A DNA stretch of 64,000 nucleotides, from NCBI RefSeq assembly GCF_009690905.1, contig NZ_VOSW01000049.1, forward strand, positions 1 to 64,000, written 5' to 3'. The translations under genes and the position numbers were made by a program. Positions 26,086 through 34,776 of the stretch are shown one piece after another (the first letter of the stretch is position 1; each line of letters opens with the position of its first letter). Below the pieces are notes generated by a model. That model was not told where the DNA came from. It made no database searches and saw only the letters and a program-made list of their open reading frames with translations. Source of the DNA: Paraburkholderia madseniana. Lineage in GTDB: Bacteria > Pseudomonadota > Gammaproteobacteria > Burkholderiales > Burkholderiaceae.

Positions 26086-27822
26086 TCACTTAGGCCGGCA
26101 GCTGGGCGTCGCTCCCCGCACGGCCCCCGGTGGTTGCTGCGCCTCCCATGCCGCGACCGCCCGATCCAGATTGAAGAACATCCGCTCGCGCCCAAGCGTC
26201 TCGCCGAGCGGTGAACGCTGCACCATCGCCAGCACGCCCGGGTTGAGACCCACGAGCCAGAGGGTTATGCCCTGCCTGCGCAGCTCCTTTTCCGCTTCCG
26301 TCAGCATCTTGAGCGCCGTGTACTCGAGATCGATTACGGCGCGCATATGAAGCACGACAGTCTGGGGATGAGTTTGCTCGATCAGCATGCGGATCTTCTG
26401 GCCGACGTGCTCGGCGTTGGCAAAAAAAACGGGCCCTTCCGGCCTCAACAGCAGGAGGTCGGGAAAAGCCTCGTCGTCGGGGTGCTCCGCGGACACAGGA
26501 CGGAACACGTTCGTGCCAAGCTTGCGGCGCAGCACATATACCGGTGGATCGGACGTCTGGTGAGCAAGCGCCAGGAGCGACACGACAATGGCGACGAGGA
26601 TGCCCAGCAGGGTGCCGAAGAGCACGACGCCGGAGACCGCAACCAGCGCCCACACGAACTCTGTGCGTCGCACAGCGACAATCGCGCGAAATTCCGAGGG
26701 CTTGATCAGGCCGATCGAATAGACGATGACAACCGCTGCCAGCGTGGCGTGCGGCATCAGTCCGATGAACGGCGCGAGCAGCAGCATCGTGCCCAGCGTG
26801 ACGGCAGCCGTGACCAGTTCGGCAAGCTGGCTGCGGGCGCCCACGAGACGGTTCACGGCCGTCTGGGTCGTTCCTCCGCCCGCCGGCATGGAGCCCAGCA
26901 GCGCGCCTCCCACATTGGCAAGACCGATCGCCAGCAACTCCCGGTTCGCCTGTGGCGCAGGTTCCCCGCTCTCAACGAACGCTCGCCCGGACGCGATCGT
27001 TTCGGTAAAGCTCATCAGTGCAATGCCCGCGGCAACTGGCCCAAGCGACGCGACAAGCGAAAGGTCCGGCATGGTGACGGAAGGGAAGCCCGTCGGCACG
27101 TGGCCGACAATGTCGACCCCGTGAGACTGCAGGCCGAGCAGGCTCACGCCGCCGATCCCGCAAGCCACCGCGATCAGCGGCGCGGGTGCCCGTGGAAAGA
27201 AATGCTCGATTGCCACCAGAATGCCCACCGTAATCGCCCCCACAGCGACTGTCGCCGCTGACGCGTGTGGAATACCCGTGACGATGGCCAGCACGTTGTG
27301 GAAAAACGACCCCTTGGGAAAGTGAATGCCGAGCAGCTTCGGCACCTGATCCAGCACGATGACGACCGCGACACCGGCCTTGAATCCGGTCAGCACAGGA
27401 TCGGAGATGAAGTTGGCAACGAATCCCAACCGCAGGAGCGCGGCGAGCGTGAGGATGGCCCCGACCAGTAGCGTCAGCGTTGCAGAGGCTCTCAGCAGGT
27501 CTGCCATCCCTCCATCTGGGACCACGCGGGCGAGGGCCGCTGCGGCGAGGATGGCGATCGTTGCGCTGGTGCTCACGCTGAGCGGCCGCGACGATCCCAG
27601 GAACGCGTAGATCACCATCGGAAGGAAGGCCGTATACAGCCCGACCTGCACGGGCAGCCCCGCGACAGTCGCGTATGCCAGGGCCTTCGGAAGAACCACC
27701 GCCGCAGCGGTCACACCGGCAATAATATCCGGCTTGATCCACTCCTTCTGATAGTCGCGGACCCACTCCAGCACCGGAATGCGAAAGCCGCCAGTGGGAT
27801 GTGTTGATGAATCGTGTCCCAT
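26086..27822 (-). CDS. SulP family anion transporter with STAS domain
   Basis: A 578-residue inner-membrane transporter. It starts GFRIPVLEWVRDYQKEWIKP, then AAAVVLPKALAYATVAGLPV (family signature), LGSSRPLSVSTSATIAILAA and many helices. The STAS domain (about 440-560) includes GPVFFANAEHVGQKIRMLIE and DLEYTALKMLTEAEKELRRQ. Order and length match the family. It shares the neighbourhood with the first SulP but is diverged from it. Substrate could be sulfate, bicarbonate or a carboxylate; not determinable. Confidence 0.93.
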   Translation of the reverse strand: MGHDSSTHPTGGFRIPVLEWVRDYQKEWIKPDIIAGVTAAAVVLPKALAYATVAGLPVQVGLYTAFLPMVIYAFLGSSRPLSVSTSATIAILAAAALARVVPDGGMADLLRASATLTLLVGAILTLAALLRLGFVANFISDPVLTGFKAGVAVVIVLDQVPKLLGIHFPKGSFFHNVLAIVTGIPHASAATVAVGAITVGILVAIEHFFPRAPAPLIAVACGIGGVSLLGLQSHGVDIVGHVPTGFPSVTMPDLSLVASLGPVAAGIALMSFTETIASGRAFVESGEPAPQANRELLAIGLANVGGALLGSMPAGGGTTQTAVNRLVGARSQLAELVTAAVTLGTMLLLAPFIGLMPHATLAAVVIVYSIGLIKPSEFRAIVAVRRTEFVWALVAVSGVVLFGTLLGILVAIVVSLLALAHQTSDPPVYVLRRKLGTNVFRPVSAEHPDDEAFPDLLLLRPEGPVFFANAEHVGQKIRMLIEQTHPQTVVLHMRAVIDLEYTALKMLTEAEKELRRQGITLWLVGLNPGVLAMVQRSPLGETLGRERMFFNLDRAVAAWEAQQPPGAVRGATPSCRPK

Positions 27823-27846
27823 AGTCGCGCGGATTCCCTATTGTCA

Positions 27847-27984
27847 TCAAATCCCCAAATCGTTCACAGGTCGCCCCAGCGATACCGGATGCGTGTCCAC
27901 GAATCGGACGCCGGAGGAGACCGTGCCATTGTCGGATCCTGCCTGTTCGCCTCCGCCAACCGGCTTCAGCATGTCCACGTGCAT
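27847..27984 (-). CDS. Possible small protein, 45 aa
   Basis: A short frame beginning MHVDMLKPVGGGEQAGSDNG and ending LGRPVNDLGI, with GGAG seven bases before the ATG. It fills part of the 358-bp gap between the K+-channel and SulP genes on the same strand. No family or hydrophobic segment is seen; codon pattern looks acceptable but chance cannot be excluded. Otherwise nothing is visible in 27823-28180. Confidence 0.3.
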   Translation of the reverse strand: MHVDMLKPVGGGEQAGSDNGTVSSGVRFVDTHPVSLGRPVNDLGI

Positions 27985-28180
27985 GGCCGACTCCAGTGTG
28001 AAACCTCCTTCCTGACGGGCAGTGAGCAAGTCCAAAGCGTCACGGCGTACATTCGGACGCCCGCATCGCGCGAACGTATGCTACCCCCGGAGCTCTGAGG
28101 CCAGCCGGTGCAGCCGATGCGTAACCGCGCCGGTACAGGCGGCAGACCGCCAGCAGATTGCGCTTGTCGAGCACCCTGCT

Positions 28181-29056
28181 TCATGTCCGTCGCGCCTGTG
28201 GCGCATCGATCTGCCCAACCATGGCGCACGCAACGATGTCGTTCTGGTCGATAACGGTCGATGCGCCGGCCTTCTCGAGCAACATCCTGCGCAGATCGTT
28301 CTCACCTGACACTACGATCTGGAGCGCGGGATTGAGCGTGTGCGCCACCAGCGTGATCTCCAGATTGCTGTTCGGATCGGTGCCCGTCACGAACAGCGCA
28401 CTGGCGGTATCCAGCCTGGCACGCTCGAGTACATCGTCGAACGAGCTCTGATCGCCCTGGATGACCATGTATCCCAGTCCGGATGCTTTTTCGGCCTGCT
28501 TTACGTCGGTCTCCAGCACGAGCACGGTCGCTCCCGCATCTCGCAGACGGGCGGCGACCAGCTGGCCGACCGGACCAAACGGGCAGATCGCGACATGGTT
28601 GCTCAGCGTTTCCAGCTTGTGCTCCATGGCCCTGTTCTCCCAGAAGACCATCACGTCGTCGCCCGACAGCATCCCCGTCAGCTGGCGCAACGCGTAGCCG
28701 GCAACCACCACCGTTGCAAGTATGGCGACCAGCATGAATATCTTCTGGTCCGGATTGAAATCCGAGAAGTCGCCCAAGGTCGTGACAAGGTTGACCGCAT
28801 CCCACAAGGCCGTAAACATCTTCGTGGGCAACGGCGCATCCGAGTGGTCGAGCACCACAAGCCCCGCCGACGATCCCAGCAGCACCAGAAACAGCAGGCC
28901 GACCGCCAAGCGCGCGCGGCGCCGCCATTCCTTGATACGCAGCCCGCCAAGCCGGGGTTCTTCGATCCGGTACATCCCGATCGTTCCTCGAATCCGTTCT
29001 TCGAATCGCAGTTCGAACCATTCGGAGGAAGCACCCTCGCACAACATGCTCTCCAT
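28181..29056 (-). CDS. K+-channel-like protein with TrkA-N (RCK) domain
   Basis: A 291-residue protein. Two membrane helices (LAVGLLFLVLLGSSAGLVVL and IFMLVAILATVVVAGYALRQ) flank a pore loop reading NLVTTLGDFSDF, in the place of the canonical TTVGYGD filter. A cytoplasmic Rossmann TrkA-N domain follows (about 150-285: HVAICPFGPVGQLVAARLRD, AGATVLVLETD, GLGYMVIQGDQSSFDDVLER, VTGTDPNSNLEITLVA). ATG at residue 28 (MYRIEEP) is an alternative start. Because the filter lacks the Gly-Tyr-Gly core, potassium selectivity is uncertain; the protein may be a redox/NAD-responsive channel of altered selectivity. Confidence 0.85.
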   Translation of the reverse strand: MESMLCEGASSEWFELRFEERIRGTIGMYRIEEPRLGGLRIKEWRRRARLAVGLLFLVLLGSSAGLVVLDHSDAPLPTKMFTALWDAVNLVTTLGDFSDFNPDQKIFMLVAILATVVVAGYALRQLTGMLSGDDVMVFWENRAMEHKLETLSNHVAICPFGPVGQLVAARLRDAGATVLVLETDVKQAEKASGLGYMVIQGDQSSFDDVLERARLDTASALFVTGTDPNSNLEITLVAHTLNPALQIVVSGENDLRRMLLEKAGASTVIDQNDIVACAMVGQIDAPQARRT

Positions 29057-29230
29057 CCGTCCCGCTTTCCCGATTACATCATGTCACTCGGGCACGCCAG
29101 CGGAATTGGACTTTGGTCCTGCGCGTCGACGCGTTGCAGGAACAAAAAGGGGCATCCGGGCGCGCGTCATCGGAGTTTTCAGCGGGCGTTCCGCAATCCT
29201 CGTTCCCTGCCAGACGCAATGCGGCATTGC

Positions 29231-30067
29231 TCAGAATTTCTCGGGCACATACCTGAAGTGATGGTCCGATTCGCGATACCCCCCGGCCTTCTGTCGTTGG
29301 GGCAACGACACCTTCTCCCGCGGCACAGTCTCGTACGGAACCACGCTGAGCAGGTGGCTGATGATGTTCAGGCGGGCGCGCTTCTTGCGGTCCGCCCGTG
29401 CAACATACCACGGCGAGAACTCAGTGTCGGTCATGCTGAACATCGCGTCGCGCGCCCGCGAATAGTCGTACCAGCGGCGATAGGATTCGATGTCCATCGG
29501 CGAAAGTTTCCAGATTTTGCGCTCATCGTGAATCCGGGCTTCGAGCCTGCGCGTCTGCTCTTCTGAGCTGATTTCGAGCCAGTACTTGATGAGGATGACT
29601 CCGGAGTCGATGACGGCACGCTCCACGAGCGGTGTAGTCATCATGAACATCTGCACATCCGCCTCCGTGCAGAAGCCCATGACCCGCTCGACACATGCGC
29701 GGTTGTACCAACTGCGGTCGAACAGCACGACTTCCCCAGCCGCCGGCAGGTGCGGAAGATAGCGCTGCAAGTACATCTGGGTCTTTTCCCGATCCGTGGG
29801 CGCTGGCAGCGCGACAACCCGGAAAATTCGCGGGCTCACGCGTTCGGTGATGGTCTTGATCACCCCACCCTTGCCCGCGCCATCGCGTCCTTCGAACACA
29901 ATGCAGATCTTGGCTCCGGTCTTCACTACCCATTCCTGCAACTTGACCAGTTCACCATGCAGCAGGGCCAGTTCCTTCTGGTATGCCTTGCTGCCTAGTT
30001 CCTTGTTCCCTGGCTTGTTGCCCGATTTGGAACCGGCGACCTGCGCCTCTTTCCGGATCTCAGACAT
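29231..30067 (-). CDS. ppk2: Polyphosphate kinase 2
   Basis: A 278-residue PPK2, transferring phosphate between polyphosphate and nucleoside phosphates. It has Walker A FEGRDGAGKGGVIKTITERV, the FDRSWYNRACVERVMGF Walker B segment, LIKYWLEISSEEQTRRLEAR with lid arginines, and WKLSPMDIESYRRWYDYSRA. This is the single-domain class I-like architecture, distinct from the deleted ppk2 at 3493. ATG 30067 has GGGGGA upstream; the open frame extends to 30130 without a better signal. It follows adhP by 59 bp on the same strand. PPK2 with an alcohol dehydrogenase and Usp is typical of the lxa-type setting. Confidence 0.94.
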   Translation of the reverse strand: MSEIRKEAQVAGSKSGNKPGNKELGSKAYQKELALLHGELVKLQEWVVKTGAKICIVFEGRDGAGKGGVIKTITERVSPRIFRVVALPAPTDREKTQMYLQRYLPHLPAAGEVVLFDRSWYNRACVERVMGFCTEADVQMFMMTTPLVERAVIDSGVILIKYWLEISSEEQTRRLEARIHDERKIWKLSPMDIESYRRWYDYSRARDAMFSMTDTEFSPWYVARADRKKRARLNIISHLLSVVPYETVPREKVSLPQRQKAGGYRESDHHFRYVPEKF

Positions 30068-30126
30068 TGCTTTGTCCCCCAAACAACCGTCAAACCGTGC
30101 CTGACTGCACCAGGCGTCGGCGCCGA

Positions 30127-31140
30127 TCAATCGAGCGCCAGCACCACGCGTCCGTCGATCTTTCCCCCCTTCAGATCGGCGAGTACCGCGTTAATGTTTT
30201 CCAACCGGTCCCGATGAATGCGCGCGTGTACACGGCCCTCTGCGGCGAATTCGAGCGACTCCTGCAAGTCGCGGCGTGTCCCGACAATCGAACCACGCAC
30301 GGTGATGCCGTTGAGCACGGTTGAAAATATCGGCAAAGGGAAATCGCCCGGCGGCAACCCGTTCAGCGCCACAGTGCCGCCGCGGCGGACCATGCCGAGC
30401 GCTTGCGCAAAGGCGCCGCGCGATACGGCGGTCACGAGTACGCCATGCGCTCCCCCAATCTCCTTTTGAATGACCGCGGCCGGATCGGTAGTCGACGCGT
30501 CGATAGCGAGCTTCGCGCCGAGTTCGCGAGCGAGAGCAAGTTTGTCTGCTGAAACATCCACTGCGACAACATGAAGTCCCATCGCGATTGCGTATTGGAT
30601 CGCCACATGACCAAGGCCGCCGATCCCGGAGATCGCAAGCCATTGCCCGGGACGTGTGTCAGTCACGCGAATCCCCTTATAGACGGTGACGCCAGCGCAA
30701 AGGATTGGAGCGATTTCGTCGAAGCTGACCTGCGGCGGGAGGTGTCCGACATAGTTCGGATCAGCGAGCACATATTCCGCATAGGCGCCATTCACGGAGT
30801 AGCCTGTGTTCTGTTGATCATGACAGAGCGTCTCCCAACCGCTTAGGCAGTGCTCGCAGTGCCCGCACGCTGTATAGAGCCACGGCACGCCGACGCGATC
30901 GCCTTCCTTGACGACCTTGACGCCATCGCCGACTGCTGCGACAAAACCGACGCCTTCGTGACCGGGGATGAACGGCAACGTCGGCTTGACGGGCCAATCA
31001 CCGTCAGCAGCATGCAGGTCGGTATGGCAGACGCCCGACGCCTTGATATTGACGAGGATCTGGCCTGGGCCCGGCGTGGGCACCTGCACCTCCTGGACGC
31101 GTAGCGGTTCGCCAAATGCGTGTACGACAGCGGCCTTCAT
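30127..31140 (-). CDS. adhP: Zinc-dependent alcohol dehydrogenase
   Basis: A 337-residue medium-chain zinc alcohol dehydrogenase, oxidising ethanol-like alcohols with NAD or the reverse. Catalytic zinc ligands are in SGVCHTDLHAADGDW and IPGHEGVG; the structural zinc loop is CGHCEHCLSGWETLC; the cofactor fold starts ISGIGGLGHVAIQYA. ATG 31140 begins the family sequence (MKAAVVHAFGEPLRV); the frame is open 25 codons further but those residues are not family-like. An Anr-type dyad about 70 bp upstream suggests induction under low oxygen, consistent with fermentative use. Confidence 0.95.
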   Translation of the reverse strand: MKAAVVHAFGEPLRVQEVQVPTPGPGQILVNIKASGVCHTDLHAADGDWPVKPTLPFIPGHEGVGFVAAVGDGVKVVKEGDRVGVPWLYTACGHCEHCLSGWETLCHDQQNTGYSVNGAYAEYVLADPNYVGHLPPQVSFDEIAPILCAGVTVYKGIRVTDTRPGQWLAISGIGGLGHVAIQYAIAMGLHVVAVDVSADKLALARELGAKLAIDASTTDPAAVIQKEIGGAHGVLVTAVSRGAFAQALGMVRRGGTVALNGLPPGDFPLPIFSTVLNGITVRGSIVGTRRDLQESLEFAAEGRVHARIHRDRLENINAVLADLKGGKIDGRVVLALD

Positions 31141-31208
31141 CAACTGTGCCACGGGACTCTCCGACAATCCTCTGTGACTGTAGTATGCATGCGTGAACAC
31201 AATGCGTC

Positions 31209-31222
31209 TTGACATAGGTCAA
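31209..31222. promoter_or_regulatory. Anr/FNR-like dyad upstream of adhP
   Basis: TTGACATAGGTCAA is a perfect inverted repeat TTGAC-N4-GTCAA, two symmetric changes from TTGAT-N4-ATCAA. It lies 69-82 bp before the adhP ATG on the minus strand. Confidence 0.6.
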
Positions 31223-31411
31223 CTGGCCTCGAACCCGATATCGAAGCGAGGTGATGCGTATCGGGATTGAGGCGCCGTCCCGCGCATAAGCCCGCTCCAG
31301 GCGGTTCAGCGTTCTTCTCAACCTGACTATCTAGCCAGCCGGAGTGGACAAAAGAATGAACGGCGCCATCAGATTTGAAGTGCAACACCTTACCTCGTGT
31401 AGGGTGCGCCG

Positions 31412-31525
31412 ATGCAAAAAAAAACTTACCAAAAGCTTCAACCTGAAGGACGCGTGACGATCGCAAGCATGAGACAGCAGGGTTCGAGTGTGCGGGCAAT
31501 GCATGCGCGAACAGCCGCCGTTTAA
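31412..31525 (+). pseudogene. IS30-family transposase N-terminal fragment
   Basis: From ATG 31412, 37 codons read MQKKTYQKLQPEGRVTIASM then RQQGSSVRAMHA and stop, matching the helix-turn-helix start of IS30-type transposases. The catalytic DDE part is missing. TTTGAAGTGCAACACCT at 31374-31390 could be the remains of its terminal repeat. The rest of 31526-31702 shows nothing recognisable. Confidence 0.75.
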
Positions 31526-31702
31526 GCCAGATGGTTAAAAAGGTCGCGTCTTATGCTCCGTCGGGGGCGTAAGCGACGTGCGGAGCCGCAAAGAATTTCG
31601 CGATGATGTGAGGCTGCTTCTGCCGATGGTGCAGCCAGCGACGAGTATCGCGCCGCATCGCTTCATGGTCGCGAGGACGCTGCTGGGTAATCGCGCCGCG
31701 CG

Positions 31703-34700
31703 TTACGATTCAGCGTTGCGTCGGACCTTGAACCATGCCGCGTAAAGGGCCGGCATGAAAAAAATTGTCAGCAAGGTCGCGACCGTGAGGCCGCCCATGA
31801 TGGCGATCGCCATCGGGGCCCAGAAGATGCTCCGCGTCAGCGGGATCATGGCGAGCACCGTAGCCGCCGCGGTCAGCGCCACCGGACGCGTCCGGTGGAC
31901 GGCCGCATCAACGACCGCGCTCCAGGTGTCACGCCCTTGCGCAATTTCCGCCTGCACCTGATCGACCAGGATCACCGAGTTGCGCATGATCATCCCGCTC
32001 AAAGCGGTGACCCCAAGAATGGCGACGAAACCGAGCGGCGCTTGGAAAATAAGCAGCCCGGCGACAACCCCGATGAGCCCCAGCGGTGCCGTCAGGAACA
32101 CCATCGTCACGCGCGAGAAGCTCTGAAGTTGCAGCATCAGGATCGTGAGGATCGTAATCAGCATCACCGGAAACACCGCCATCAGCGCGCGGTTGGCCTT
32201 GTCGCTTTCCTCGACTGCGCCGCCGACGTCGATGCGGTAACCGAAGGGCAGCTTCGCCTCAATGTCCTTCAGGAGCGGCCGAATCTCCTGGGTCACCGAC
32301 ACGCCCTGCTCGCCGTCCTTGACGTCCGCGCGCACAGTGATCGCCATGTCACGGTTGCGGCGCCAGAGCACCGGCTCTTCGAGTTCGTAGCGCACGCGCG
32401 CGACCTGCGACAGCGGCACCACCGTTCCCTCGCGTGTGTAGAGATTGACGTCCTTCAGCGAGTCCAGATCGAGCCGCTCGGAAGATACGGCGCGGGCGAC
32501 GATGTCGATCAAATCCTCGTGTTCGCGCAAGTGGGACAGTGTCACGCCGTTCATGAAGGTCTGGGTCACGAAGGCGACGTCGGCCGGCGCCAGGCCGAGC
32601 GCGCGCGCCTTGTCCTGGTCCAGGTCGACTCTCAGGGTACGAACCGGGTCGTTCCAGTCGAGCTGGACGTCGCGCACTTTGGGGCTGGACGCCACCACCG
32701 CTTCGACCTCGCGGGCGATTTCGCGGACCTTCTGCGTCTCGGAACCGACGACACGGAACTGTACCGGGAAACCGACCGGCGGACCGAGTTCGAGGCGGGT
32801 GACGCGAACCCACACTTGCGGGAATTCCTCGTTAACACTCTCCATCAGGCGCGACCGCACGCGCTCACGAGCCTGCGTGTCCTTCGTCATGACGACGAAG
32901 ACAGCGTAGGCCGGGTTCGGCAGTTCGGGATTAAGAGCGAGATAGAAGCGTGGCTGGCCTGCGCCCGTGTAGGCCGTGAAGAAACGCACGTCTTCGTCCT
33001 TCTTCAGAACCGCTTCCATTTTCTTCACCTGCTCGGTGGTCGCAGCGAACGAAGCGCCTTCCTTCAGTCGCAGCTCGACAAGCAGCTCGGGCCGCGCGCT
33101 GTTGGGGAAGAACTGCTGTGGCACGAACCTGATTCCGGCAATCGCAGCGGCGAGTGCGGCCACCGTCGCCCCGATGACCCACCAGCGCCGCTCGAGGGCG
33201 AGATCGATCCAGCCGCGCAGCTTGCGGTAGAAGGCTGTGTCATATGGGTCGCCACCATGGTGCTGCCTGCCGAAGTCCTTTGGCAGCATGTTGACGGCGA
33301 GGTACGGCGTGATCAGCCCCGAGACGACCCACGAGAAAAGCACTGCGGTGCCGACGATCCAGAAAATGCCGCCCGCATACTCGCCGGTGGTCGACTTGGC
33401 GAACCCGATCGGCATGAAGGCGGCGGCCGTGATGAGCGCGCCAGTCAGCCGCGGCATCGCGGTCGCCGTGTACGAGTAGGTGGCCGCTTTCACGCGGTCC
33501 CACCCTTCTTCCATCTTCACGACCGTCATCTCTACCGCGATGATGCCGTCGTCCACCAGCAGACCGAGGGCGATGATCAGGGACCCAAGCGAGACGCGCT
33601 CGAGATTCCAGCCCATCGCAAGCATTACCAGGGCGACGACACCAAGCACGATCGGCACCGAGATCCCGACCACGATTCCCGTGCGCCAGCCGAGAGTGAT
33701 CAGGCAAACCGCGAGCACGATGGTCAGCGCTTCCAGCAGCGAGCGCTCAAACTCCCAGATCGATTCGCTGACGACGGTCGGCTGATCGGCCACCCGCTCG
33801 AGTTCGACGCCATAGGGCAGCTCGAGCTGCACCTTGGCGACTGCCTGTTCGATCGCCTTGCCGAGGTCGACTATGTTGCCGTCGTCGGTCATTGTGATGC
33901 CGAGCATCAGCACTTGCTGCCCATTCTGGCGTACCGTATAAATTGGAGGGTCTTCGTATCCACGCGTGATCGACGTGAAGTCGCCGAGCTTCAGCAGACG
34001 GCCGCCGGCGGCGATCGGAACGTTGCGGATATCGTCCAAGCTGTTGAACTGGCCGCTGACGCGCACGAGCACGCGATCGCCATGCGTGTCGATCTGTCCG
34101 CTTGCCAATACGCTGTTCTGATTTTTGAGGCTTTCGGCGATCTGCAGCGGCGTGATTCCAAGCGCCGCCAGCCGCCCGTTCGAGAACTCGACGTAAACCT
34201 TCTTGGCCTGCTTGCCATAGATGTCGACCTTTTTCACCATCGGCACCTTAAGGAGTTGCCGCTTGATGTCTTCGGCGACGTCAGATAGCTCCCACTGGCT
34301 GATGCCGTCGCCCTTGACGGCATAGAGCAACCCGGTCACGTCGCCGTATTCGTCGTTGAAGATCGGGCCGATGACGCCGTCGGGGAGCTCGAGCTTGATG
34401 TCGTTGAACTTCTTGCGCGCCTGATACCAAGCCTCGCGCTGGTCCGCACGGGACGTGCCGCCCTTCACGGTGATCGTCATGCCGCCGTACCCTTGGCGCG
34501 CATAGGTCACGACCTTCTCGAAGTGATCGAGCTGCTCGAACTTCTTCTCCATGCGGTTGAGCACCTCGTCCTGGATCTGTTGCGCCGTGGCGCCGGGCCA
34601 GATCACGAGCGCGGTCATCGACGGCACTGAGAAGTTCGGATCCTCGAGCTGGCCGAGCCTTGTGAAGCTGAGCGAGCCGCCAATGCCAATCACAAGGATC

Positions 34701-34759
34701 AGGAATAGCACGATGGCGCGGTGGCTCAGCGCCCATTCGGTGAGGTTGAACGACTTCAT
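31703..34759 (-). CDS. RND efflux pump permease (AcrB-like)
   Basis: A 1018-residue inner-membrane proton/drug antiporter of the HAE1-type RND family. It has twelve helices in two repeats, two large periplasmic loops, and the helix-4 relay LLVDDGIIAVEMTVVKMEEG with paired Asp. Signature stretches include LTGALITAAAFMPIGFAKST and TAAATVLAMIPLTRSIFWAP. It starts FNLTEWALSHRAIVLFLILV and ends within a basic tail. The adaptor gene ends 17 bp upstream and the outer-membrane lipoprotein precedes that, so all three parts of the pump are in one operon. Substrate unknown. Confidence 0.96.
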   Translation of the reverse strand: MKSFNLTEWALSHRAIVLFLILVIGIGGSLSFTRLGQLEDPNFSVPSMTALVIWPGATAQQIQDEVLNRMEKKFEQLDHFEKVVTYARQGYGGMTITVKGGTSRADQREAWYQARKKFNDIKLELPDGVIGPIFNDEYGDVTGLLYAVKGDGISQWELSDVAEDIKRQLLKVPMVKKVDIYGKQAKKVYVEFSNGRLAALGITPLQIAESLKNQNSVLASGQIDTHGDRVLVRVSGQFNSLDDIRNVPIAAGGRLLKLGDFTSITRGYEDPPIYTVRQNGQQVLMLGITMTDDGNIVDLGKAIEQAVAKVQLELPYGVELERVADQPTVVSESIWEFERSLLEALTIVLAVCLITLGWRTGIVVGISVPIVLGVVALVMLAMGWNLERVSLGSLIIALGLLVDDGIIAVEMTVVKMEEGWDRVKAATYSYTATAMPRLTGALITAAAFMPIGFAKSTTGEYAGGIFWIVGTAVLFSWVVSGLITPYLAVNMLPKDFGRQHHGGDPYDTAFYRKLRGWIDLALERRWWVIGATVAALAAAIAGIRFVPQQFFPNSARPELLVELRLKEGASFAATTEQVKKMEAVLKKDEDVRFFTAYTGAGQPRFYLALNPELPNPAYAVFVVMTKDTQARERVRSRLMESVNEEFPQVWVRVTRLELGPPVGFPVQFRVVGSETQKVREIAREVEAVVASSPKVRDVQLDWNDPVRTLRVDLDQDKARALGLAPADVAFVTQTFMNGVTLSHLREHEDLIDIVARAVSSERLDLDSLKDVNLYTREGTVVPLSQVARVRYELEEPVLWRRNRDMAITVRADVKDGEQGVSVTQEIRPLLKDIEAKLPFGYRIDVGGAVEESDKANRALMAVFPVMLITILTILMLQLQSFSRVTMVFLTAPLGLIGVVAGLLIFQAPLGFVAILGVTALSGMIMRNSVILVDQVQAEIAQGRDTWSAVVDAAVHRTRPVALTAAATVLAMIPLTRSIFWAPMAIAIMGGLTVATLLTIFFMPALYAAWFKVRRNAES

Positions 34760-34776
34760 CGTGCAGATTACCCGGT

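Noticed and set aside
31895..34288. 797-codon plus-strand open frame
   Set aside because: Antisense to the RND pump; composition dominated by His, Arg and Asp, no motif, no ribosome-binding site.
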